Origin: Bifidobacterium miconisargentati
GTDB lineage: Bacteria > Actinomycetota > Actinomycetes > Actinomycetales > Bifidobacteriaceae
Assembly (NCBI RefSeq): GCF_019331675.1
Contig: NZ_JAHBBJ010000003.1
Location: forward strand, 184,943 to 248,942
Direction of reading: 5' to 3'
Length of the DNA stretch: 64,000 bases
A program made the translations under genes and the position numbers. Of the stretch, positions 17,801-26,374 are shown in pieces (the first letter of the stretch is position 1; every line of letters begins with the position of its first letter). The notes beneath the pieces are model-generated. The model was given only the letters and a program-made list of their open reading frames with translations, made no database searches and was not told the origin of the DNA.

Positions 17801-20800
17801 GAGCAGACCTTCGACCACCTGTGCGGCGATGGAGTTCGGGCTCACGCCGGTCACGATGGCGATGTCGTTCGCGAAGCGGGAGGCGGCGGGGTTGGAGGTA
17901 GCGGGTTCGAGGGCCTCGGAGGCGATGCGGGCGAAGGCGGTCTTGAGGTCGTCGGTGTCGCTTCCCTCACCCGCTGCGCGGGAGCTCCCCTCAGCGAGGG
18001 GAGCCGAAGTGGGAACGCCCTCGGCCGAGAACTGGCCGGCGAACCACTGCGCTTCGTCGGCAATGGTCTTGCCAAGGCCGATGAAGCTGCCGTTCAGGGC
18101 GGTCGGATCGTTGTCGTAGTAGGCGCGGGCGAGGTCCTCGCGGGCGGAGGCCCAGCGGTCGTCGAACAGGATGGCCTTGTCGGCGTCGAAGCGGGGCTCG
18201 ACCTGCTTGGGCCAGTCGGAGCCGAGCTCGGCCTCGACGGCGGCCACCACGGTTGCGTTCTCGTCCTCCTCCTCGGCGGGGGCCGGAGCGGTCACGCCGA
18301 GTTCGCCCAGCACGAAGCGGGCGGTGGCGGCGAGCACGCCGTTGGAGCCGGTGACCTTCTCGGCGAAGGCGTCGAGCGCGGCGGAGTCGACCACGGCACC
18401 GCCGGCCGCACCACCCGCGGTGGGCAGGGCCACGGTGACGCCCTTCAACTGGGCGACGGCCTGGACGGCGGCGTCGATGAGCTTGTCCGCCTCGGCCTTG
18501 GACTGCACGGCCTGGGTGGGCAGCTTGGCGAGGTCGCCGCCGCGGGAGCTGGAACCCTCGCGGGTGTCGAGCAGGAGCGCGGCGAGCACGCTGGCCACCC
18601 AGCCTTCGCCGAGCTGCCAGACGTTGGTCACGCGGTCGCGGATGTACTGCTGCTTGACGCCGGCGGCACCGAAGAGCGCACGCAGACGGTCGCGCAGGGC
18701 TTCGGAAAGCACGGCGCCGAACGGCTTGTAGTTCGGGGCGGCCTTGTTCACGATCTGCGCGAGCTGCACGAGTGTGGCTTCGGCGGCACCGTCCACGCTG
18801 GCGACTCCCAGCTCGGAGCTGATGTCCATGAGCAGCTGGTTGCGGCGCGAGGAGACGCCGTTGGTCAGGGTGTCGGTGGTGTCGTTGCTGCCGATCTGGT
18901 CAAGGCGCACCTTGGCGGAGTAGGCCATGAGCACGCCGATGGCGTCGGAGGCCTTGAAGGGCAGGTCGGCGACCGGGCCGGCGGGAGCGGCGGCAGGGGC
19001 GGGAGCCGGGGCAACAGCCGATGCGACGGGGCTCCCCTCACCCGCTGCACGGGAGCTCCCCTCAGCGAGGGGAGCCGAAGCAGCAGCGGACGAGCCGAGC
19101 TTGGCGACGGCGGAGCCACCGGCCGGCGCGGTCTCCACCGGTGCCGCGGCCTCCGACGAATCGTCGTCTTCCTCGGGCACGAGGGAGTCCGAATCGGTCA
19201 TGTACACGCGGCCTTCGTCGCGGCCCACGTTGTAGACCACGGTGTCGCTGCCGGCGAATTCGGGCAGATGCAGGGTCTTGGCACCGAGGTTGGCGAGGGT
19301 CGGCGCGTTGCCGAGGCCGACCTCCACGTATTCCTCGACGCCGAGGCCGCCCTGCTCGCGCTTGCCGAAGAGCAGCGCCTGGGTCTCGATCCAGCGCACC
19401 GGGGAGGCGAACTGCCAGGAGAGCAGTTCGGTCAGGAGCAGTCGGCCGAGCTTCTGGTCGTCCGCGGCGTAGGAATCCCACACCTCCGGGTTCTCCAGGG
19501 CCTCGCGGATGCGTTCGGAGGGCACCACGTCGAGGATCTTGGCGGCGAATTCGCGGGTCATCTCGAACGGCACGGCCACGAGGTTCGGGATGTAGCGGCC
19601 CACCAGGCGGCCGCGGTAGTCGATGTACTGCGGCAGCAGCGCGTCGAGCTTGTCGCGGAACTCCGGCACGCCCTTCCTGAGCAGCGTGGAGTGGAATGGC
19701 ACGTCGATGCCGGGCACCAGCATGAACGCCGGTTTGCCGCCGTATTCGGCCACACGGCGGGCGGCGTCGGCCTTCAGGGCCTTGAGGCCCGCGATGGTGC
19801 CGGCGATGGCGTACTGCTGGCCGGCGAGGTTGTAGTTGACGATCTGCAGGAACTCGCCGCTCTTCTCGGCCACGGACTCCACGTATTCCTTGACGTGCGC
19901 GTCGTCCACGCCGAACTGGTTCGGACGCAGGGCGCCCATGCGGTAGTTGGAGCGGCCCTGGGCGTCGCGGTCGATGAGGTGGTGCATGGTCGAGCCGCGG
20001 TGGAACACGAGCTCGAGCACGGTCTCCAGCGGAATCACGCCGGCGAATGCGGACAGCGCGTTGTATTCGCCGAGCGAGTGGCCGGCGAAGTAGGCGGGCC
20101 AGATGTCCGCGCCGGCTTCGCGCAGGCGGGCGGTCTGGGCGAAGGCCACGGTGGCGAGCGCCACCTGCGTGAACTGCGTCAGGTTGAGCAGGCCTTCGGG
20201 GTGGCGGTAGGTCACGCCGTTGGCGGTGAGTTCCTTGGGGTTATCGCGCACGAGGCCGATGATCGAGAAGCCGAGCTTGGAGCGGGTCAGCTTGTCGGCG
20301 CGCTCCCACACGTCGCGGGCGGCGGCGGACTTGGCGCGCTCGTCCAGGACCATGCCCTGCTTCTGGATGCCCTGGCCGGGGTACACGAAGGCGGCGCGCG
20401 GGGCGCGGACCAGTGCGGTGCCGCGGGAGACGAGCTGGCCGTCGATGCGGCAGGTGATCTCGAGGGTCATGCCGCCGTGACGAACCTTGCCCACGCGCTC
20501 CACGGAGATCTCCACCTGGTCGTTGAGCTGGACCATGCCGTACATGTTGTAGGTCCAGCCGGCGATCTCGTAGTGGGCGCCCTTCTCGTCGGCGGCCTGC
20601 ACGGCGTGCTGGGCGGTGGCGGACAGCCACATGCCGTGCACGAGCGGTGCCTTGAGGCCGGAGATGCGGGCGCCGCGCGTGGAGGTGTGGATCGGGTTGA
20701 AGTCGCCGGAGGTGCGGGCGAAGGCGGTCATGTCGCCGGGGGCGGTGACCTTCACGCGGCGCAGCAGACGACGCGGCGTGGGCTCGATCTCGTCGTGCAA

Positions 20801-23800
20801 GGCGTCGCCGAATTCGGGGGCGTCGGCCGGCAGCGCGTCGGAGTAGACGCGGCCGCGGATGGCGAAACGCTCGGTTTCGCGGGCCAGCAGCGTGCCGTCG
20901 GCGGCGGTGTGGGTCACGTGGATGGTCACCACGCGGCCGGACGCGGATTCGAAGTAGTCCTCGGCCCAGGAGGTGAGGGCGATGGTCTCGCCGGTGTGCT
21001 TGAGGAGGTCCTCCTCGCTGACCTCCAGCTCGATGAGATGGTCGAGGTGGACGGCGTTGAGCAGGCCTTCGATGACCGGATATCCATGGACGGAGACCGA
21101 ACCGAGCGCCGCGTAGATCGCGGGCCAGGCGGGGCCGACCAGCGCGTCGGGGGCGATGCGGCTGGGCTGCAGGGTGGCGGGCAAGGCGCCGCCGGTGGCC
21201 GCCTCGTGGTCGAAGCCGAGGTTGGCGGACAGCGTGTAGGTGGCGTGCGCCTCGCCGAACACACGACCCTCGGCAGGCGTGATCTCAGGCATGGCGTCGA
21301 GCTTGTCGCCGGTGATGGCGGTGTTGCCGATGCCGGCGGTGGCGGCGAGCATCGCGTAGACGTCCGGAATCAGGCGCTCGCGGTCCACGACCGGCACGCG
21401 GCCGGGTTCGGTGCCGTCCACGATGAGCGGGATGACGATGTCGCGCACGGCGTGCTTGGAGAAGCCGCCGTCCGGGTCGTTGTCCCAGTAGGTGTCGAGA
21501 TGGATGTCAAGGTCGTACTTGCCAGCTGCGGCGTCGAACGCGCGGATCTCGTAGTGCTCGTCGCCCAGTGCGGTGCCGTAGGCGGGGTTGTCGGTGATGT
21601 GGCCCACCCAGGAGATGTTCGGGGACTTGCGGATGAAGTCCTCGGCGTTCGCGGCGTCGCCGAGTGCGGCGAACGCCTGCGGCTCCTCGGTTTCGGCGGT
21701 CTTGACGCGCTCGATGGCGGCATGCTCGAAGCGGCCGAGGATGTCGGCGACCGGCTCGTCCACGGTGGTGATGCCGGCCACGGAGATCGGGCCGGGGATG
21801 GCACGCACGGAATCGGCGGAATAGCGCGGGTCCTCGGACTGCCAGAGCTGGTCCTGGCCCCACCAGCGCAGCAGGTCGTGGTCGATGACCGGCACGAACG
21901 GCATAGGCTTGGGGTATTCGCGCACGAGCACCGGGAACCAGGCCACGTCGGCCGGGACCACCGTGAGATCGGCGGTCTCGGGGTAGGCCTCGGCGAGCTT
22001 GGCGAGCGCCGGGGCCGGGTCGTTGAGGATGTCGTCGCGGGTCAGGAGGCCGGCTGCGGCGGCGCTTTCGGCGGAGGCCTCGGAAGCGGCGAACAGTCGG
22101 GAGGCGAACTCGCCGGAGTCCTTGGCGTTGACGCGGGCCTCGATGCGCTGGAGCAGGCGCTGGAAGCGGTCGGCGTAGGTGGGGTCGGCCCACGGGTAGG
22201 CGAGCGCGGCGAAGCGCTTGGCCCAGTCGAGGTAGGTCATGGAGGCGAGGTCGCCGAAGTAGGGCTTGGCGGTCTTGTTCAGGGCCTCGATGATTTCGGC
22301 GCGGCGGGATTCCAGCTCCTCGGGGTGCTTCATGACGCGCACGAGCAGGCGGCCGCAGGCGGCGGAGGAGTTCTCGAGTTCGTAGATGTCCGCATGCAGG
22401 TGGCTCAGGCCGGAGGAGACGCCGCCCACGGACTTGCCGGAGGGCACCCAGTGGGCGGCCTGCGGGGCGAACGGGTCGGCGGCGGCGTCATCGGCGGAAG
22501 CGGCCGCACCAGCGGAAGCGGCCGGGATGCCGGGCGTCTTGACGAGCAGCTGCTTGACCTCGGGGCTGGTGTGCGCCTCCTTGGCGGTCATCACGGCGGT
22601 GCCCACGAGCACGCCGTCCACCGGCATGTCCGGCAGTCCGTAGGCGCGGGCCCACTGGCCGGAGATGTAGTCGGCGGCGCGTTCGGGGGTGCCGATGCCG
22701 CCGCCGGCCACGAGCACCAGGTTCTCGCAGGCGCGCACGTCGGCGTAGGTGGCGGTCAGCAGGTCGTCCAGGGCCTCCCAGCTGTGGTGGCCGCCGGCCT
22801 CGCCGCCCTCCACCTGAATCATGATGACGGTGGGGGCCACGGCCTTGGCGATCGCGACCACCTGGCGGATCTGGTCCACGGTGCCGGGCTTGAAGCTCAC
22901 GTACGGCAGACCGTCCGTCTGCAGGGATCTGATGAGGGAGACGGCCTCGTCAAGCTCGGGGATGCCGGCGGAGACCACCACGCCGTCGATGGGCGCGCCG
23001 GACGCGCGCTTCTTGGGCACGATGCGGGAGGAGCCGAACTGCAGGTTCCACAGGTAGCGGTCCATGAACATGGCGTTGAATTCGACCGTGCGGCCTTCCT
23101 CCAGCTGCTCCTCCAACGCGGCCACGTGGCGGTCGAACACCTCGGCGGTCACCTGGCCGCCGCCGGCGAGTTCGGCCCAGTAGCCGGCATTGGCGGCCGC
23201 GGCCACGATCTCCGGGTCCACGGTGGTGGGGGTCATGCCGGGCAGCAGCACCGGCGGCTTGCCGGTGAGACGGGAGAACTTGGTGACGAGCTTGTCGCCG
23301 GCCGGGGTGGCGATCACGCGCGGGGCGAAGGCCTTCCAGTTCTGGGTGCGTTCGGGTTCGCCCTCCAGCGTGGACAGTGCGGCGCGTTCGGCGAGGGTCG
23401 TGGCCTCCACCACGCCCACGCCGGTGCCCTGCACGACGTTGCCGACCAGCTTGCCCAGGGTGTTGCCGGGACCCAGATCAACGATCCACAGCTTGGCCGG
23501 TTCGTCCACCTGGTCAAGCAGGGCCTTGACGCGGGCGTTCCAGTCCACGTGGTTGAGCAGCACCTCTTCGGCGAGCGCGCGGGTGCGGTCCTGGTCGAAG
23601 CCGCAGGCGGCGGCCCAGGAGACGGTCTGGTCCACGGCCTCGGCCATGAGCGGGGAGTGGAACGGCAGGGTGACTTCGAGGTATTCGAGGGTGGGGTCGA
23701 AGACGGTGCCGCCGTGCAGCTTCTCCTCGCGCAGCTTGGCCTGATGCTTGTGCTCGCGCTCGGTTTCGAGGGCGAAGGCGGCCAGATCCTCCGGGTAGCC

Positions 23801-24469
23801 GGAGAGCACGTGGTGGTTGTCCGAGTTGGTCACGGCGATGGAGATCGGGCCGCGGGCGTGGTTCGAGCCGGCCACGCGGGCGATGAGCGCCTTGACCTGG
23901 GCGAGCGTGGCGCCCTTGACGGAGAGCATCGGGCTGGCCTCACCGTACTTGGGGCTCAGGCCCAGTTCGTGTACGCGACGGGTGCCGGCGGCGCCGATCA
24001 GCGAGGCGGCGGCCAGGACCTCGTCCAGCGTGGGGGCCGCGGCCTCGATGGAGCCGGCGGCTTCGACGGCACGGGCCATGTGGACTGCGAGCACGCCTTG
24101 GGAGTGGCCGAGCACGGCGGCCGGCTTGGCCGCGGCGAGCGTGTATCCCAGGTGCTCGAGGTCGAGCAGGGCGCCAAGCTGGGTCAGGGCCACGCCTTCC
24201 ACGGAGGCGGTGGTGTCGGCCGCGGCGCCGAGGCGGGCTGGGTTCGGGGTGAAGCCGAACAGGTCCACCGGGCGACCGGTGGTGGCGAGCAGGTCGGCGG
24301 CCACGGGGGCGAGCAGACGGCTTGCGGCCTCGACGTGGGCATGCAGGGCTTTGTCGAGGCTGGGATCGGTGATCTGGTCGGCGAGCGCGACCGGCCACGG
24401 GGTGGACTGTCCGGCGAAGGCGAGCGCGTGCGGCTCGGCGGCCAGGCGGTTGAGGAAGAAGGTGGTCAT
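14885..24469 (-). CDS. fas: type I fatty-acid synthase, multidomain
   Basis: A 3194-residue bacterial FAS I that makes long-chain acyl-CoA in the cytoplasm. Order: acetyltransferase (GHSQG, near residue 122), FMN enoyl reductase (LLPGMTPTTV near 410, GGEAGGHHS near 558), MaoC-type dehydratase (GDFNPIHTS near 1258), malonyl/palmitoyl transferase (FAGHSLGEYNALSAF near 1462), ACP (NGVSSRRNQ near 1870), ketoreductase (AIVTGVSPNSIA near 2207), ketosynthase (VSACATAA near 2828, with HDTST and GHAKGGA). The phosphopantetheinyl transferase is separate (acpS, downstream). Odd: the peptide SAPLAEGSSRAAGEGS occurs at 1798-1813, 2155-2170 and 2491-2506, each encoded by the 48-bp intergenic palindromic repeat. 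AAGGAAC precedes the ATG. Confidence 0.97.
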   Translation of the reverse strand: MTTFFLNRLAAEPHALAFAGQSTPWPVALADQITDPSLDKALHAHVEAASRLLAPVAADLLATTGRPVDLFGFTPNPARLGAAADTTASVEGVALTQLGALLDLEHLGYTLAAAKPAAVLGHSQGVLAVHMARAVEAAGSIEAAAPTLDEVLAAASLIGAAGTRRVHELGLSPKYGEASPMLSVKGATLAQVKALIARVAGSNHARGPISIAVTNSDNHHVLSGYPEDLAAFALETEREHKHQAKLREEKLHGGTVFDPTLEYLEVTLPFHSPLMAEAVDQTVSWAAACGFDQDRTRALAEEVLLNHVDWNARVKALLDQVDEPAKLWIVDLGPGNTLGKLVGNVVQGTGVGVVEATTLAERAALSTLEGEPERTQNWKAFAPRVIATPAGDKLVTKFSRLTGKPPVLLPGMTPTTVDPEIVAAAANAGYWAELAGGGQVTAEVFDRHVAALEEQLEEGRTVEFNAMFMDRYLWNLQFGSSRIVPKKRASGAPIDGVVVSAGIPELDEAVSLIRSLQTDGLPYVSFKPGTVDQIRQVVAIAKAVAPTVIMIQVEGGEAGGHHSWEALDDLLTATYADVRACENLVLVAGGGIGTPERAADYISGQWARAYGLPDMPVDGVLVGTAVMTAKEAHTSPEVKQLLVKTPGIPAASAGAAASADDAAADPFAPQAAHWVPSGKSVGGVSSGLSHLHADIYELENSSAACGRLLVRVMKHPEELESRRAEIIEALNKTAKPYFGDLASMTYLDWAKRFAALAYPWADPTYADRFQRLLQRIEARVNAKDSGEFASRLFAASEASAESAAAAGLLTRDDILNDPAPALAKLAEAYPETADLTVVPADVAWFPVLVREYPKPMPFVPVIDHDLLRWWGQDQLWQSEDPRYSADSVRAIPGPISVAGITTVDEPVADILGRFEHAAIERVKTAETEEPQAFAALGDAANAEDFIRKSPNISWVGHITDNPAYGTALGDEHYEIRAFDAAAGKYDLDIHLDTYWDNDPDGGFSKHAVRDIVIPLIVDGTEPGRVPVVDRERLIPDVYAMLAATAGIGNTAITGDKLDAMPEITPAEGRVFGEAHATYTLSANLGFDHEAATGGALPATLQPSRIAPDALVGPAWPAIYAALGSVSVHGYPVIEGLLNAVHLDHLIELEVSEEDLLKHTGETIALTSWAEDYFESASGRVVTIHVTHTAADGTLLARETERFAIRGRVYSDALPADAPEFGDALHDEIEPTPRRLLRRVKVTAPGDMTAFARTSGDFNPIHTSTRGARISGLKAPLVHGMWLSATAQHAVQAADEKGAHYEIAGWTYNMYGMVQLNDQVEISVERVGKVRHGGMTLEITCRIDGQLVSRGTALVRAPRAAFVYPGQGIQKQGMVLDERAKSAAARDVWERADKLTRSKLGFSIIGLVRDNPKELTANGVTYRHPEGLLNLTQFTQVALATVAFAQTARLREAGADIWPAYFAGHSLGEYNALSAFAGVIPLETVLELVFHRGSTMHHLIDRDAQGRSNYRMGALRPNQFGVDDAHVKEYVESVAEKSGEFLQIVNYNLAGQQYAIAGTIAGLKALKADAARRVAEYGGKPAFMLVPGIDVPFHSTLLRKGVPEFRDKLDALLPQYIDYRGRLVGRYIPNLVAVPFEMTREFAAKILDVVPSERIREALENPEVWDSYAADDQKLGRLLLTELLSWQFASPVRWIETQALLFGKREQGGLGVEEYVEVGLGNAPTLANLGAKTLHLPEFAGSDTVVYNVGRDEGRVYMTDSDSLVPEEDDDSSEAAAPVETAPAGGSAVAKLGSSAAASAPLAEGSSRAAGEGSPVASAVAPAPAPAAAPAGPVADLPFKASDAIGVLMAYSAKVRLDQIGSNDTTDTLTNGVSSRRNQLLMDISSELGVASVDGAAEATLVQLAQIVNKAAPNYKPFGAVLSEALRDRLRALFGAAGVKQQYIRDRVTNVWQLGEGWVASVLAALLLDTREGSSSRGGDLAKLPTQAVQSKAEADKLIDAAVQAVAQLKGVTVALPTAGGAAGGAVVDSAALDAFAEKVTGSNGVLAATARFVLGELGVTAPAPAEEEDENATVVAAVEAELGSDWPKQVEPRFDADKAILFDDRWASAREDLARAYYDNDPTALNGSFIGLGKTIADEAQWFAGQFSAEGVPTSAPLAEGSSRAAGEGSDTDDLKTAFARIASEALEPATSNPAASRFANDIAIVTGVSPNSIAAQVVEGLLAGGATVVATSHSFKPSIKAWAKQAYREHATGDARLWLVPANLSSYRDVDALVDWVGHEQKKTSGATTTVLKPAYEPTLFFPFAAPPVHGTLADAGDLFESQARLMLWGVERAIAGFSKIGADTNVQHKLHVVLPGSPNRGVFGGDGAYGEVKSAFGAIVNRARAERDAWSDRVTFAHPKIGWVRGTGLMGGNDPLVDVVERHGIHTYSTAQIAAKLLDLCTAESRAEAVKHPLDVDLTGGLGSEPIDIKALRAEAQADAEKASAETTSAPLAEGSSRAAGEGSSESAVTLKALPTPIVTKQAAVDLADWQHVTARPEDEIVIVSVGELGPWGSGRTRAEAELGIHSDGEVDLSAGAVLELAWNMGLLTWQDSPKPGWYDADGNLVPEEDIAERYHDEVVARSGIRPFETGMGSDYQDGADEEEAEVFLDHDVTFSVPNEDVAREYVKLDAKHTSIAPDAESGEWNVTRHAGSMIRVPRRATMTRTVGGQFPTGFDPTRWGIPASMVGDVDEIALWNIVTTVDAYLSAGFTPAEILQAIHPSLVASTQGTGFGGMRSMRKLYLDRFLNHEIPTDILQEALPNVVAAHVMQSYIGGYGNMIQPVSACATAAVSLEEGVDKIALGKADFVVTGAIDDIGVESVIGFGNMNATANSAEMYGKGIDARFFSRANDRRRGGFLESQGGGTILVTRGDIALKLGLPVAAVVGFIHSYADGAHTSIPAPGLGALAAGLGGRKSKLVRDLAALGVTADDIAVVSKHDTSTNANDPNESELHNTLAHAIGRTDGNPLFVISQKTLTGHAKGGACIFQVNGLTQLFKSGVIPANAALDCVDPKLERDDHMVWVRKPLRIGGGEDAYGRVTAGRPVKAGLATSLGFGHVSGFVALVHPGAFEAAVAKADGEAALAEWRERANARLAAGQRHLEEGMMGRAALYEPIENRRFHDDHRGYDHHEVEKAMLLDPNARLGQSGFYEA
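16952..16999 (-). repeat. in-frame palindromic repeat in fas, copy 3
   Basis: A 48-bp half unit of the GGCTCCCCTC/GAGGGGAGCC repeat, read as SAPLAEGSSRAAGEGS (residues 2491-2506) in the linker between ketoreductase and ketosynthase. Confidence 0.93.
17960..18007 (-). repeat. in-frame palindromic repeat in fas, copy 2
   Basis: The same 48-bp unit with the same reading frame and peptide (residues 2155-2170), between the helical region after ACP and the ketoreductase. Confidence 0.93.
19031..19078 (-). repeat. in-frame palindromic repeat in fas, copy 1
   Basis: The same 48-bp unit and peptide (residues 1798-1813) in the Ala/Pro-rich linker between the malonyl/palmitoyl transferase and ACP domains. 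Confidence 0.93.
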
Positions 24470-24530
24470 TGGTGTTCCTTGTGTTGGTGGATTGGTTGAC
24501 GTGTTGGGAAGGTTTTGGTGGGGCTAATTC

Positions 24531-24656
24531 CGGCTCCCCTCTCTGAGGGGAGCTGTCGCCGTCGGCGACTGAGGGGAGTCCGCCGGGGTTGCGGTCATCC
24601 TGGAGGTACTCCCCTCAGTCCGCTTCGCGGCCAGCTCCCCTCAGAGAGGGGAGCCG
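24531..24656. repeat. full-length GGCTCCCCTC-family palindrome
   Basis: A 126-bp element between carboxylase beta and fas. Its two halves mirror each other: GGCTCCCCTCTCTGAGGGG with AGCTGTCG..CGACTGAGGGGAG on the left, and the inverted version ending CAGAGAGGGGAGCCG on the right. Each half folds into two hairpins. This is the clearest complete copy in the window. Confidence 0.85.
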
Positions 24657-24682
24657 AATTGCATTCCCCTGTCGCTCCGCCG

Positions 24683-26374
24683 TTACAGCGGCTGGTTGCC
24701 GTGGTGCTTGGGGGTGCGTTTCACGCGGCGCTTGGTGGCGAGCGTGGCGAGGGATTCGACGATCACCTCGCGGGTCTGCTCCGGGTCGATCATCGCGTCG
24801 ATCTGCCCGATTTCGAGCGAGAGGTTCGCGTTGACCGTGCTGGTCTCGTATTCCTTGATGTACTTGGCCCGAAGCGCCTCCACATCAAGCCCGGCGGCCT
24901 TGGCCTTGGCCAGGTCGTGCCGGTGGATGATGTTCACCGCGCCGGACGCGCCGAGCACGGCGATCTGCGAGCTGGGCCACGCGAAGTTGAGGTCCGCGCC
25001 GATGGCCTTGGAGCCCATCACGATGTACGCGCCGCCGAACGCCTTGCGCAGCACCACGGTCACGAGCGGCACCTGCGCGTTGGCGTAGGCGTAGATCACC
25101 TTGGCGCCGCGGCGGATGATGCCGGCATGCTCCTGGTCGCTTCCGGGCTTGTATCCGGGCACGTCCACGAGCGTGACCACGGGCAGGTTGAAGGCGTCGC
25201 ACAGGCGCACGAACCGGGCCACCTTCTCGGACGAATCGACGTCCAGGATGCCGGCCCTGACGTTCGGCTGGTTGGCCACGACGCCCACCGGATGCCCGTC
25301 GATGCAGGCGAATCCCACGAGCGCGGAGGCGCCGAACAGTTCCTGGACCTGCACGAATTCGCCGTAGTCCACGATGCAGCGGATCACGTCGAGCATGTCG
25401 TAGGGCTGGCGTTCGTTGGCGGGCACGATCTGGGCAAGCCGCTTGGCCGTGTCCCGTTCGGCGCGGGTGGCGGCGTAGGCGTAGACGGGCGGCTGGCTTT
25501 CGGCGTTGGAGGGCAGGTAGGCGAGCACGGTGCGCGCGTAGTCGATGGCGTCCGACTCGTCCTCGCCGAGGTAGTGGGCCACGCCAGAGACGCGGTTGTG
25601 CACCTCACCGCCGCCGAGGTCCGCCATGGAGATGGTCTCGCCAGTGGCCGCCTTGACCACGTCCGGTCCGGTCACGAACATGTTCGAGTTCTCGCGGGTC
25701 ATGATGATGAGGTCCGTCAGGGCCGGGCAGTAGACCGCGCCGCCCGCGCAGGGCCCCAGGATCAGGCTCAGCTGCGGCACGAATCCGCTGGCCTCGCAGG
25801 TCTTGCGGAAGATGCGGCCGTACTGGGTGAGCGCCGCCACACCTTCCTGGATGCGCGCGCCACCGGAGTCCACGATGGCCACGATCGGCACCTTGAGGTC
25901 GATGGCCATGTCCATAAGGCGGCAGATCTTCTCGCCTTCCGCGGTGCCGAGGGTGCCGCCCTTGACGGAGAAGTCCTGCGCGTAGACGGCCACCTTGCGC
26001 CCGTAGACCAGGCCGAAGCCGGTGATGACGGCCGCACCCGCGTTGCCGGCGGCGATGTTGCCGCCCTGGAAGCGGCCGATCTCCTCGAAAGTGCCGGTGT
26101 CGAAGAGCATGTCAAGGCGTTCGCGCGCGGTCTTCTTGCCTTTGGCATGCTGCTTGTCGCGGGCGCGCTCCTCGGCGGCGCGGGCCAGCTCGGCGGCCCT
26201 GACCACGGCGGCCCTCAGGGGCTGGTGGGCCGAGGGCTGCGCCGGGTTGGCGGAGCCGCGCGAGGCGGTGTCGCGCGCATCGCCCGCGACTGCCGAATCC
26301 GTTCCCGCGCCGGTACCAGCCGCGGCCGAGCGCACTGCCGCCTTGACGGCCGGCGAATCCATGATGTCGGTCAT
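24683..26374 (-). CDS. accD: acyl-CoA carboxylase beta chain (carboxyltransferase)
   Basis: A 563-residue carboxyltransferase of the AccD/PccB type, which moves the carboxyl group from biotin to acetyl-CoA or propionyl-CoA. The first 65 residues are a variable Ala-rich extension. Then come ERLDMLFDTGTFEEIG, the acyl-CoA site GGARIQEGVAALTQYG, GPCAGGAVYCPALTDL, and the biotin site VDVPGYKPGSDQEHAGIIRRGAKV with RKAFGGAYIVMGSKAIGAD. The ATG at 26374 overlaps the stop of the alpha-chain gene as ATGA with AAGGAGG upstream, so they are coupled. Position next to fas indicates acetyl-CoA carboxylation for malonyl-CoA; propionyl-CoA use is also possible. Confidence 0.93.
   Translation of the reverse strand: MTDIMDSPAVKAAVRSAAAGTGAGTDSAVAGDARDTASRGSANPAQPSAHQPLRAAVVRAAELARAAEERARDKQHAKGKKTARERLDMLFDTGTFEEIGRFQGGNIAAGNAGAAVITGFGLVYGRKVAVYAQDFSVKGGTLGTAEGEKICRLMDMAIDLKVPIVAIVDSGGARIQEGVAALTQYGRIFRKTCEASGFVPQLSLILGPCAGGAVYCPALTDLIIMTRENSNMFVTGPDVVKAATGETISMADLGGGEVHNRVSGVAHYLGEDESDAIDYARTVLAYLPSNAESQPPVYAYAATRAERDTAKRLAQIVPANERQPYDMLDVIRCIVDYGEFVQVQELFGASALVGFACIDGHPVGVVANQPNVRAGILDVDSSEKVARFVRLCDAFNLPVVTLVDVPGYKPGSDQEHAGIIRRGAKVIYAYANAQVPLVTVVLRKAFGGAYIVMGSKAIGADLNFAWPSSQIAVLGASGAVNIIHRHDLAKAKAAGLDVEALRAKYIKEYETSTVNANLSLEIGQIDAMIDPEQTREVIVESLATLATKRRVKRTPKHHGNQPL

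Noticed and set aside
14954..24499. A 3181-residue open frame on the plus strand opposite fas
   Set aside because: It is a shadow frame produced by high third-position GC in fas. It shows no domains and a Gly/Val/Arg/His-biased composition.
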